Made by a program: the position numbers and the translations under genes | Assembly (NCBI RefSeq): GCF_013415325.1 | Contig: NZ_JACBYE010000030.1 | Coordinates: 1-50,591, forward strand | From: Sanguibacter inulinus | GTDB taxonomy: Bacteria; Actinomycetota; Actinomycetes; Actinomycetales; Cellulomonadaceae | Direction of reading: 5' to 3' | Length of the DNA stretch: 50,591 nucleotides | Part shown: piece by piece, positions 8,903 to 16,491 of the stretch | How positions within the stretch are numbered: the stretch's first letter is position 1 | How the letters are laid out: each line of letters begins with the position of its first letter | The notes under the pieces: model-generated | Seen by the model: the letters and a program-made list of their open reading frames with translations, nothing else | Told to the model about the DNA's origin: nothing | Database searches by the model: none

Positions 8903-9481
8903 ATGTCCGGCATCGAAACGCGCAGCGCGCGTCCCACGTACCTGCTCGTCGACGGCGAGAACATCGACGCCACCCTCGGCATGAACGTCCTGGGGCACCG
9001 CCCCGCCCCCGAGGAGCGCCCGCGCTGGGACCGCATCTCGGAGTTCGCGCTGTCCCTGTGGGGCCAGCCGGTCACCCCCCTGTTCTTCCTCAACGCCTCC
9101 TCCGGCCAGATGCCGATGCCCTTCGTGCAGGCGCTGCTCGCGATGGGCTACCGCCCGATCCCGCTGGCCGGCGCGAGCCACGAGAAGGTCGTGGACATGG
9201 GTATCCAGCGCACCCTCGAGGCCATCAAGGACGTCGACGGCGACGTCCTGCTCGCCAGCCACGACGGTGACTTCCTGCCGCAGGTCGAGGCCCTCCTCGA
9301 CGGCGAGCGCCGTGTCGGGCTCATGTGCTTCCGCGAGTTCGTCAACGGCCGCCTCAACGAGCTGAGCGCCCGCGGGCTGCAGTTCTTCGACCTCGAAGAG
9401 ACCGTCGGTGCCTTCACGACCCCGCTGCCGCGCGTGCGCATCATCCCGATCGAGGAGTTCGACCCGCTCCGCTACATCTGA
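8903..9481 (+). CDS. NYN-domain (PIN-like) putative ribonuclease, LabA/DUF88 type
   Basis: A 192-aa protein with the NYN fold of the PIN-like nuclease superfamily. The N-terminal acidic motif YLLVDGENID (Asp17) and the later LLASHDGDFLPQVEALL (about residues 115-131) supply the conserved aspartates expected to bind metal for RNA cleavage. The frame is open to 8858, but ATG 8903 fits a leaderless promoter and the conserved beginning of the domain. Substrate unknown; members of this family are annotated as LabA-like or NYN RNases. It stands alone, 49 bp before the response regulator gene. Confidence 0.85.
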   Translation: MSGIETRSARPTYLLVDGENIDATLGMNVLGHRPAPEERPRWDRISEFALSLWGQPVTPLFFLNASSGQMPMPFVQALLAMGYRPIPLAGASHEKVVDMGIQRTLEAIKDVDGDVLLASHDGDFLPQVEALLDGERRVGLMCFREFVNGRLNELSARGLQFFDLEETVGAFTTPLPRVRIIPIEEFDPLRYI

Positions 9482-9491
9482 CCCAGGTGCC

Positions 9492-9509
9492 TCTCAGGCA
9501 CCTCTCAGC
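9492..9509 (+). promoter_or_regulatory. PhoP-box-like direct repeat in the response regulator promoter
   Basis: Two 7-bp repeats, TCTCAGG (9492-9498) and TCTCAGC (9503-9509), are separated by 4 bp (11-bp period). This is the architecture I know for M. tuberculosis PhoP sites (TCACAGC-N4-TCACAGC), with two and one mismatches. They occupy about -39 to -22 relative to the ATG at 9531, where the message probably starts (candidate -10 CACACT, 9519-9524). Likely autoregulation. Confidence 0.55.
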
Positions 9510-9530
9510 GAACAGTCGCACACTGGTGGC

Positions 9531-10250
9531 ATGACCGAACCCGAGGCACGTCTCGTCGTGGTCGACGACGAGCCGAACATCAGAGAGCTGCTCGCGACCT
9601 CGCTGCGCTTCGCAGGCTTCGAGGTCTTCGCGGCCGAGGACGGCATGAGCGCGCTCAAGCTCGTCCGCGACACCGAGCCCGACCTCGTCGTGCTCGACGT
9701 GATGCTGCCCGACATGGACGGCTTCACAGTCACCCGTCGCATGCGCGAGAAGGGCCAGCACATGCCCGTGCTGTTCCTCACCGCGCGCGACGACACCCAG
9801 GACAAGATCACCGGGCTGACGGTCGGCGGCGACGACTACGTCACCAAGCCCTTCAGCCTCGAAGAGGTCGTGGCGCGCATCCGTGCCGTGCTGCGACGCA
9901 CCCACGCGACCCCCGTCGACGACGCCGTGCTGCGCTTCGCAGACCTCGAGCTCGACGACGACTCGCACGAGGTGCGCCGCGGCGGCCGCGTGATCGACCT
10001 CTCGCCGACAGAGTTCAAGCTGCTGCGCTACCTCATGCTCAACCCGGGCCGGGTGCTGTCCAAGGCGCAGATCTTGGACCACGTGTGGCAGTACGACTGG
10101 GGCGGCGACGCGAACATCGTCGAGTCGTACATCTCGTACCTGCGGCGCAAGATCGACAACGCCCCGCTGCCGGACGGCTCGATGCCGGAGCCGCTCATCG
10201 CGACCAAGCGCGGCGTCGGCTACCTGCTCCGCCAGCCGCCCAAGAGGTAG
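9531..10250 (+). CDS. OmpR-family response regulator, PhoP-like
   Basis: A 239-aa DNA-binding response regulator. The receiver domain (~8-120) has acidic residues Asp12/Asp13, phospho-acceptor Asp56 (VVLDVM), Thr84 (LFLTARD) and Lys106 (VTKPFS). The winged-helix DNA-binding domain (~140-235) has the LSPTEFKLLRYL and NIVESYISYLRRKID blocks. Several blocks, including LTARD-x3-QDKI-x-GLT-x-GGDDYVTKPFSLEEVVAR, match what I remember of mycobacterial PhoP. ATG 9531 is preceded by the direct repeat at 9492-9509 and no strong ribosome binding site. The sensor kinase starts 3 nt after the stop, so the two form an operon. The target regulon cannot be read from this window. Confidence 0.92.
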   Translation: MTEPEARLVVVDDEPNIRELLATSLRFAGFEVFAAEDGMSALKLVRDTEPDLVVLDVMLPDMDGFTVTRRMREKGQHMPVLFLTARDDTQDKITGLTVGGDDYVTKPFSLEEVVARIRAVLRRTHATPVDDAVLRFADLELDDDSHEVRRGGRVIDLSPTEFKLLRYLMLNPGRVLSKAQILDHVWQYDWGGDANIVESYISYLRRKIDNAPLPDGSMPEPLIATKRGVGYLLRQPPKR

Positions 10251-10253
10251 CGC

Positions 10254-11900
10254 GTGGCGCAGCACCACGAGCCGCCGGTCCCGCCGCCCCCGCCTGCCGA
10301 CCAGCAGGCGGGTGGCGGCGCTGCCGTCGACCCCGCGCGCGGCTCCGGTGCCCCGGCCGACGAGACCCCCGCAGCGCCTGCGGGCCTGCAGGGCGAAGGC
10401 GAGTACGTCGGACCTGTCACGGCCTTCTGGGCCCGCACCCCGCTGCGCGCCCGGCTCATCGCGATCGTCACTGCGATGCTGCTCGCCGGTCTCGGCATCT
10501 CCGTGGCCCTCACCTCGACAGTGCTGTCCCGCTACCTCACGGACCAGCTCGACACGCAGCTCCAGGTGACGGCGAGCCAGGTGGTCCCCCAGGCGGTCTA
10601 CGCCTACCGCGAGACGGGCCAGGCCTACCTGCCGAACGACTACTACATCCTCGCGTTCTTCCCCGAGCTCGGCAGCCGTCCGCTCGTCAGCGGGACCACG
10701 ACGGAGAAGTACGGGATCCCGGCGATCACCGCGTACACCTTCGCCCAGGGCAGCATGCCCTCGGGCGTCTTCACCGTGGACGGGGTCCAGGACGGCAGCG
10801 GCGGGACGAGCGAGTGGCGCGCCCAGTCCTTCTCGTTCTCCTTCCAGGACGGCAGCCAGATCACCGGCTATGTCGCCCTCCCCCTAGCCCCCGTCCAGCA
10901 GACCGTCGCGCAGATCCAGCGCATCCTCATCGTCACGACGCTCGCGCTCACGGTCCTCGGCGCCACCATCGGCTACGTCGCGATCCGCAGGTCCCTGCGC
11001 CCGCTGCACACCATCGAGCGCACAGCCGCGCGCATCGCCGACGGCGACCTCAGCCAACGCGTCCCGCAGGCCCCTGTCACGACGGAGGTCGGCAGCCTCG
11101 CGCGCTCGCTCAACACGATGCTCGCCCAGATCGAGCAGTCCTTCGACGCCCAGGAGGCCTCCGAGGCCCGCATGCGCCGCTTCGTCTCGGACGCGAGCCA
11201 CGAGCTGCGCACCCCGCTCGCGACGGTCCGCGGCTACGGCGAGCTGTACAGGATGGGCGCGCTGACCACCCCTGACGCGATGGACGACACCATGCGGCGG
11301 ATCGAGGACTCGGCCACCCGCATGGGCACGCTGGTCAACGACCTGCTCGCGCTCGCCCGCCTCGACGAGGGCCGACCGATCCGGTCGGACCCCGTGGACC
11401 TCGTGACGCTCGCCCGCGACTCCGTCGACGACCTGCACGCCCTCGACCCGAGCCGGACCGTGCGCCTCACAGCGCTCGACGGCGTCTCACCGCCAGCCCC
11501 GGTCACGGTGACCGGCGACGAAGACCGGCTGCGCCAGGTGCTCACCAACCTCATCGGCAACGTCGCCCAGCACACCCCGGCGGGCACGGCCGCCGAGATC
11601 GCTGTCGGCCCGGGCGACGAGCCGGCGCAGGTGGTGCTCGAGGTCCGCGACCACGGCCCGGGCGTCCCGGCGGACCAGGCCGGCCGGGTCTTCGAGCGCT
11701 TCTACAGGGCCGACTCCTCGCGCAACCGCTCCTCGGGCGGCTCGGGGCTCGGCATGGCGATCGTCGCCGCGATCGTCGCCGCGCACCGCGGGACGGTCTC
11801 GGTCCACGAGACCGACGGCGGCGGGCTCACCGTCCGTGCCGTGCTGCCGGCCCAGAGCCGCTCCGACGACCTGCAGGAGCCTGGCGCACCGACCGCCTGA
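10254..11900 (+). CDS. Sensor histidine kinase, PhoR-like
   Basis: A 548-aa membrane histidine kinase paired with the preceding regulator. A Pro/Ala-rich cytoplasmic N-terminus (~1-55) is unusual in length. TM1 (~67-91), an extracytoplasmic sensor loop (~92-218), TM2 (~221-245) and a HAMP domain follow. HisKA has the phospho-acceptor His316 in DASHELRTPLATVRGYGEL. HATPase_c has the N box (LTNLIGNVAQH), G1 box (VRDHGPGVP) and G2 box (GGSGLGMAIV). GTG 10254 lies a few bases after AAGAGG, 3 nt from the regulator stop, so translation is probably coupled. The signal sensed is unknown. Confidence 0.92.
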   Translation: MAQHHEPPVPPPPPADQQAGGGAAVDPARGSGAPADETPAAPAGLQGEGEYVGPVTAFWARTPLRARLIAIVTAMLLAGLGISVALTSTVLSRYLTDQLDTQLQVTASQVVPQAVYAYRETGQAYLPNDYYILAFFPELGSRPLVSGTTTEKYGIPAITAYTFAQGSMPSGVFTVDGVQDGSGGTSEWRAQSFSFSFQDGSQITGYVALPLAPVQQTVAQIQRILIVTTLALTVLGATIGYVAIRRSLRPLHTIERTAARIADGDLSQRVPQAPVTTEVGSLARSLNTMLAQIEQSFDAQEASEARMRRFVSDASHELRTPLATVRGYGELYRMGALTTPDAMDDTMRRIEDSATRMGTLVNDLLALARLDEGRPIRSDPVDLVTLARDSVDDLHALDPSRTVRLTALDGVSPPAPVTVTGDEDRLRQVLTNLIGNVAQHTPAGTAAEIAVGPGDEPAQVVLEVRDHGPGVPADQAGRVFERFYRADSSRNRSSGGSGLGMAIVAAIVAAHRGTVSVHETDGGGLTVRAVLPAQSRSDDLQEPGAPTA

Positions 11901-12001
11901 GGATCGGTCCCGGCCAGGCCGTCAGGCCAGCACCGGTCGGTCTCGGCGCTCCCCGCAGCGCCCGTGACCTGCGCCGGTGCGCCGTCGCGCCAGAACAGGG
12001 C

Positions 12002-12007
12002 TAGCAT
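12002..12007 (+). promoter_or_regulatory. Candidate -10 box for the HD-domain gene
   Basis: TAGCAT upstream of the HD-domain gene would give a 5' leader of about 60 nt ending in CGAAGG 8 nt before ATG 12075. The -35 is weak, so this is tentative. Confidence 0.35.
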
Positions 12008-12074
12008 TGCCGGTCGTCCCGACATCAGCGTCTGGGACACCCGTGAAGACCGATACTCGTCGAAGGTTTGGTTC

Positions 12075-12806
12075 ATGCTTCCTGGAAGCGTCGATGCACC
12101 GCAGTGGCTCATGTCGTCCTGGATCCGCAGCTGTCAGGCCGCCGGGGCGTCCGTCCCCGAGGCAGACCTCCGAGCGACAGGTCAGGCCCTGCTCGACCGC
12201 TGGAGCGAGCCGACGCGGTTCTACCACACGGTCAAGCACCTCGCCGACGTGCTCTCCCGCGTCGACGAGCTCGCCGAGGAGACCCACGAGCCCGACCTCG
12301 TCAGGCTCGCCGCCTGGTACCACGGCGCGATCTTCAACGCCGAGACCCGGGTCGCCTACGCCACGCAGGGCGGAGAGGACGAGGTCGCGAGCGCGGCCCT
12401 CGCCCGCACCGAGCTGGTCGGCATGGGGATCCGCGAGCAGTCGGCCGAGAGGGTATCGCAGCTCGTCACGGCGCTCGCCCGCCACAAGCCGGCCCCCGGC
12501 GACTTCGACTGCGCGGTGCTCTGCGACGCCGACATGGCGATCCTCGCGGCCGAGCCGCAGCGCTACACCTGCTACGTCCGTGACATCCGCAAGGAGTACG
12601 AGCACATCCCGGTCCGCGACTACCTGGCCGCGCGGCACCGCATCCTCACCAAGCTCGTCAACCGCAAGTCGCTGTTCTCGAGCCCGGTGGCCGCGTCCTG
12701 GGAGGATGCCGCACGCCAGAACCTGGCGGGCGAGCTCGCCCGGGTCGAGAAGGAGATCTCGAAGCTCCCGGCCGAGCCCGTCCCGTCAGACGTCGAGGCC
12801 GTCTAG
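12075..12806 (+). CDS. HD-superfamily predicted metal-dependent phosphohydrolase
   Basis: A 243-aa protein of the COG4339-like family. The His-containing segments RFYHTVKHLADVL (~51-63) and LAAWYHGAIFNA (~81-92), followed by a conserved CDADMAIL (~153-160), form a divergent HD metal site. It is expected to hydrolyse a phosphate ester, possibly a nucleotide; substrate unknown. The frame extends to 11964, but ATG 12075 has CGAAGG 8 nt upstream and a sensible N-terminus. The stop TAG (12804-12806) overlaps the stop of the convergent GH13 gene in the palindrome CTAG, so no terminator fits between the two genes. Confidence 0.8.
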   Translation: MLPGSVDAPQWLMSSWIRSCQAAGASVPEADLRATGQALLDRWSEPTRFYHTVKHLADVLSRVDELAEETHEPDLVRLAAWYHGAIFNAETRVAYATQGGEDEVASAALARTELVGMGIREQSAERVSQLVTALARHKPAPGDFDCAVLCDADMAILAAEPQRYTCYVRDIRKEYEHIPVRDYLAARHRILTKLVNRKSLFSSPVAASWEDAARQNLAGELARVEKEISKLPAEPVPSDVEAV

Positions 12807-14626
12807 GCCTGTCGCGCCCGGAGCACCCTGACCTCCCACGGCGCGAGGACCTGCCCCGCGGCGGCAGCGCGCTCAGGGTAGTTGGCGACGACCACCTCGG
12901 CCTCCGCCCACCCGCCCAGCAGCGGCACCTCGAGGTCGTCACCGGACACGTTGCCCACGACGAGCAGCTGGTCGTCGTCTCCGTCGCGGGTGAAGGCGTA
13001 GAGACGCTCGTGGTCGGGCTCGAGCATCGTGAAGCGCCCGAGCGCGACGGTGCTGTCCGTGTGCCGCAGCTCGATCAGCCGCTGGTAGAACGCGAAGACC
13101 GAGCGCTCCGACGCCCTGTCTGCCTCGACATTGACCTCGACAGCGTGCGGGCTCACAGGGATCCACGGGGTCCCTGTCGTGAAGCCGGCCGTGGGGGTGG
13201 CGTCCCACTGCACGGGTGTCCGGGCGTTGTCCCGGCTCATCGCCCGCAGACCGGCGAGCACCTCGTCGGCCGGTCGTCCGCCCTCGACGACAGCCTCCCG
13301 GTAGTAGTTCACCGACTCGATGTCACGGAAGTCGTCGGGCCTTGCGAAGGGCACGTTGGTCATGCCGATCTCTTCGCCCTGGTAGACGTACGGCGTGCCC
13401 CGGTGCAGGTGCAGGATCGCCGCCCAGAGCGTCGCGGACTCGTAGCGGTAGGTGCCGTCGTCGCCGAACCTCGAGACGTGCCGCGGCTGGTCGTGGTTGC
13501 CGAGGTACAGGCTGTTCCACCCGACGTCGGCGAGCCCCTCCTGCCACCGCCCCATCGAGCGCTTGAGCGCGACGAGGTCGAGCGGGCGCGGGTCGAACTT
13601 GTCGGTGCCCTGGTCGAGCGACACGTGCTCGAACTGGAAGACCATGTCGAGCTCGCGGCGCGACGGGTCGGTGAACAGGCGTGCGTCGTCGACGGTCACG
13701 CCCGGCATCTCGCCGACGGTGATGAGGTCTGCCTCGCGCCCCGCGAAGACAGCCTCGTGCATCTCCTGCAGGAACTCGTGCAGACGGGGTCCCATCTGGA
13801 AGCCGATCCCTGAGGCCTGCGCTCCCCCGTCCACCTGCTCGAGGTTCTTCGAGATGAGGTTGATGACGTCCATGCGGAAGCCGTCGACCCCGCGGTCGAG
13901 CCAGCGGTTCATCATCGCGTAGACCGCGGCGCGGACCTCGGGGTTCTCCCAGTTGAGGTCGGGCTGCTGCGGGGCGAAGAGATGCAGGTAGAACTGCCCG
14001 GTCGTCTCGTCGAAGGTCCACGCGGGTCCGCTGAAGGCGGACCGCCAGTCGTTCGGCTCGACGGGTGCGACGGGCAGCTCCGCGGCTGTCGGGGCCTCCC
14101 GCGACGCTCCCTCTGCGGGCTCGACCGGCAGGTCCGACGCGGCGACGGCCCGCGGGTCGCGCCACCAGTACCAGTCGCGCTTGGCGTTGGTGAGCGACGA
14201 GCGGGACTCCTGGAACCACGGGTGCTCGTCGCTCGTGTGGTTGACCACGAGGTCCATGACGAGCTTCATCCCGCGTGCGTGCACGGCCTCGAGCAGCGCG
14301 TCGAAGTCGTCGAGCGTCCCGAAGAGCGGGTCGATGCCCTCGTAGTCGGAGATGTCGTAGCCGTTGTCGTGCTGGGGCGAGGGGTAGACCGGCGAGAGCC
14401 AGACGACGTCGACGCCGAGGTCGGCCAGGTGGTCGAGGCGCGAGAGGATCCCCCGGAGGTCGCCGACCCCGTCGCCGTCGGAGTCCGCAAAGCTCCGCGG
14501 GTAGACCTGGTAGACGACCGCCCGGGTCCACCAGGCGGGCGTGCCGGGAGTGCGCTCCTCGTCGTCTGGACCTGTCGTGCTCCGCACTGTCGCGGACCGG
14601 ACGGGTGCTGACTCGTGGACTGTCAT
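12803..14626 (-). CDS. GH13 alpha-glucosidase (oligo-1,6-glucosidase type)
   Basis: A 607-aa cytoplasmic alpha-amylase-family glycosidase, the last gene of the sugar operon. Conserved region I is MDLVVNH. The nucleophile is Asp253 (DGFRMDVIN), acid/base Glu306 (TVGEMPG) and third carboxylate Asp379 (LGNHDQPR). The sequence fits the GH13 group that cleaves isomaltose, sucrose or maltooligosaccharides after import; the exact substrate is not decidable here. A ~40-residue Pro/Ala/Glu-rich insertion (~residues 158-196) after the DWYWWRDP motif is unusual. Start ATG 14626 overlaps the upstream permease stop as ATGA, so translation is coupled. There is no signal peptide, matching intracellular hydrolysis of imported sugars. 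Confidence 0.9.
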   Translation of the reverse strand: MTVHESAPVRSATVRSTTGPDDEERTPGTPAWWTRAVVYQVYPRSFADSDGDGVGDLRGILSRLDHLADLGVDVVWLSPVYPSPQHDNGYDISDYEGIDPLFGTLDDFDALLEAVHARGMKLVMDLVVNHTSDEHPWFQESRSSLTNAKRDWYWWRDPRAVAASDLPVEPAEGASREAPTAAELPVAPVEPNDWRSAFSGPAWTFDETTGQFYLHLFAPQQPDLNWENPEVRAAVYAMMNRWLDRGVDGFRMDVINLISKNLEQVDGGAQASGIGFQMGPRLHEFLQEMHEAVFAGREADLITVGEMPGVTVDDARLFTDPSRRELDMVFQFEHVSLDQGTDKFDPRPLDLVALKRSMGRWQEGLADVGWNSLYLGNHDQPRHVSRFGDDGTYRYESATLWAAILHLHRGTPYVYQGEEIGMTNVPFARPDDFRDIESVNYYREAVVEGGRPADEVLAGLRAMSRDNARTPVQWDATPTAGFTTGTPWIPVSPHAVEVNVEADRASERSVFAFYQRLIELRHTDSTVALGRFTMLEPDHERLYAFTRDGDDDQLLVVGNVSGDDLEVPLLGGWAEAEVVVANYPERAAAAGQVLAPWEVRVLRARQA

Positions 14627-15540
14627 TTGATCGACCCTCTCATCACGCCGGAGATCACCCATCGCTGGGCGAAGAGATAGACGAGCAGCAACGGTGCCAT
14701 CGCCATGAGGTACGACGCGAACGCCGCTGTGTAGTTCGTGTTGAACTGACCCTGGAACACGTAGTTGGCCAGCGGCAACGTCTGCGCCGCAGGGTCGGAG
14801 AGCACCACGAGCGGGAGCAGGAAGTCGTTCCAGGCCCACACGCAGGTGAGGATCCCGACAGTCGCGAGCATCGGGGAGAGCAGCGGGAAGACGATCTTGG
14901 TGAAGACCGTCCACGTCGACGCACCGTCGAGCAGGGCCGCCTCTTCGAGCTCGACCGGGATGGACCGGATGAAGGCCGTGAAGAACAGGGTGTTCGTCGA
15001 GAGCCCGAAGACTGTGTAGAGCAGGATCAGCCCGCCCTGGTTGTCGAGCCCGAGCAGCGACGTCTGCTTGACGACGGGCAGCATGATGATGGGGAACGGC
15101 ACGAAGATCGCCGACACCAGGTAGAAGTAGATCCCCTTGAAGAGCCTGCGGTGCATGTTGCGTGCGATGGCGTAGGCGACCATCGCGTTGGTCGCGAGGG
15201 TGAGCAGCACCGCTCCGACGGTGATGAGCGCTGTGTTCATGAGCGCCCGAGGGAAGTTCGTGAGGTTCCACGCGTCCGCGAAGTTCTGCAGGTGGACCGA
15301 GGTGGGGAGCTCAAAACCGGAGCCACCGAGCTGGTCGGGGGTCTTGAGCGCTGTCACCACCGTGAAGTAGAGCGGGACGAGGACGGTGAGGGCGCACACC
15401 GCGAGCAGCGCGGTGAGCCACCAGTTGACCTGGCGCCCCTCCTCGTCGCGGCCACGGCGACGTCGCCGGACGGGGGTCGCCGGGACCGTGGCCGATCCAG
15501 GGGCAGTGGACGATGCTGGGGAAAGGGTTGGTGATGTCAT
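14623..15540 (-). CDS. Carbohydrate ABC transporter permease, MalG type
   Basis: A 305-aa inner-membrane subunit of a CUT1 sugar importer. A charged cytoplasmic N-terminus (~1-38, with RRRRRGRDEEGR) precedes six predicted TM helices. The EAA loop EEAALLDGASTWTVFTKIVFPLLSP (~200-224), which docks onto the ATPase, is intact, as is the family C-terminal motif RWVISGVMRGSIK. Start ATG 15540 overlaps the stop of the MalF-type gene by one base (TGATG). Its own stop overlaps the GH13 start as ATGA. Works with the MalF-type subunit; the ATPase is not encoded in this operon. Confidence 0.92.
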   Translation of the reverse strand: MTSPTLSPASSTAPGSATVPATPVRRRRRGRDEEGRQVNWWLTALLAVCALTVLVPLYFTVVTALKTPDQLGGSGFELPTSVHLQNFADAWNLTNFPRALMNTALITVGAVLLTLATNAMVAYAIARNMHRRLFKGIYFYLVSAIFVPFPIIMLPVVKQTSLLGLDNQGGLILLYTVFGLSTNTLFFTAFIRSIPVELEEAALLDGASTWTVFTKIVFPLLSPMLATVGILTCVWAWNDFLLPLVVLSDPAAQTLPLANYVFQGQFNTNYTAAFASYLMAMAPLLLVYLFAQRWVISGVMRGSIK

Positions 15541-16481
15541 CAGAACGACGCCTCCCGACGCTGGAGCACACGCAGCTGCAACACGGAGATGAGGACGATC
15601 ACGACGAGGAAGATCACCGCGTTGGCGGTCTGGTAGGCGTACTCGCCGCCCTGGAACCCGCCTCTGTAGATGAGCAGGGACACCGACTGCGTCGACGTTC
15701 CCGGTCCGCCGGCCGTGAGGGCCATGATGTGGTCGAAGACCTGGAGGAAGTTCTTCAGCGAGAGCACCATGTTGATGGTGAAGAACGGCCCGATGAGCGG
15801 GAAGGTGATCGACGTGAACTTCCGCCACGTGCTCGCGCCGTCGAGGGACGCCCCCTCGTAGAGCTCGCCCGGGATCGTCTGGAGCCCGGCGAGGTAGATG
15901 ATGATGTTGAAGGCCGCGGCCTGCCACACCGCGAGGATCACGATCCCCACCCACGCGAGGTCGGGGTTCGCCAGGATCGAGGTCGAGAGGGCGTCGATGC
16001 CCAGCCTCGAGGCGATCTCGGGGAGCGAGTTCGAGAACAGGTAGTTGAACACGTAGCCGATGACGAGGATCGACAAGATGTTCGGGATGAAGAAGATGCC
16101 GCGCAGGCCCGTCCGGAACTTGATGCGGGAGTTGAGGCCGATGGCGATCGCGAGGGCGATGACGTTGACGAGGACCGTCGAGACGAGCGCGAAGCCGAAG
16201 GTGAAGGCGTAGGCGTTGAGGACCTGGTCGTCCTTGAACAGGTTCACGTAGTTGGTGAACCAGGTAAAGTCCCACTCGCCGTAGCCGGCATAGTTCGTCA
16301 TCGAGAAGAACACCCCGTTGAGCACGGGGATCGTGTGCAGCACGAAGAACAGCAGGACGGCCGGGAGCACCATCCAGTAGAAGGTCCGGGAGATCCGGCT
16401 CGTGCCGGGTCGGCGGCGTGCCGCGGCCCGGGAGGTCGTGGCACGCGGTGCACGCGCCGGGGCTGTCGAGGACGTGGTCAT
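15540..16481 (-). CDS. Carbohydrate ABC transporter permease, MalF type
   Basis: A 313-aa inner-membrane subunit pairing with the MalG-type permease. An Arg/Ala/Thr-rich N-terminus (~1-32) precedes six predicted TM helices. The EAA loop is YEGASLDGASTWRKFTSITFPLI (~205-227). ATG 16481 has GAGG upstream and lies 10 bp from the stop of the solute-binding protein gene. Typical CUT1 length. Substrate is inferred from the neighbouring GH36 and GH13 enzymes (alpha-galactosides and/or alpha-glucosides). Confidence 0.92.
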   Translation of the reverse strand: MTTSSTAPARAPRATTSRAAARRRPGTSRISRTFYWMVLPAVLLFFVLHTIPVLNGVFFSMTNYAGYGEWDFTWFTNYVNLFKDDQVLNAYAFTFGFALVSTVLVNVIALAIAIGLNSRIKFRTGLRGIFFIPNILSILVIGYVFNYLFSNSLPEIASRLGIDALSTSILANPDLAWVGIVILAVWQAAAFNIIIYLAGLQTIPGELYEGASLDGASTWRKFTSITFPLIGPFFTINMVLSLKNFLQVFDHIMALTAGGPGTSTQSVSLLIYRGGFQGGEYAYQTANAVIFLVVIVLISVLQLRVLQRREASF

Positions 16482-16491
16482 GGTCGGTGCC

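Noticed and set aside
9441-10268. Long reverse-strand ORF opposite the response regulator gene
   Set aside because: It mirrors the codon pattern of the real gene in a high-GC genome; its product has Asp/Val/Gly/His-rich composition and no domain, while the forward frame is a complete response regulator.
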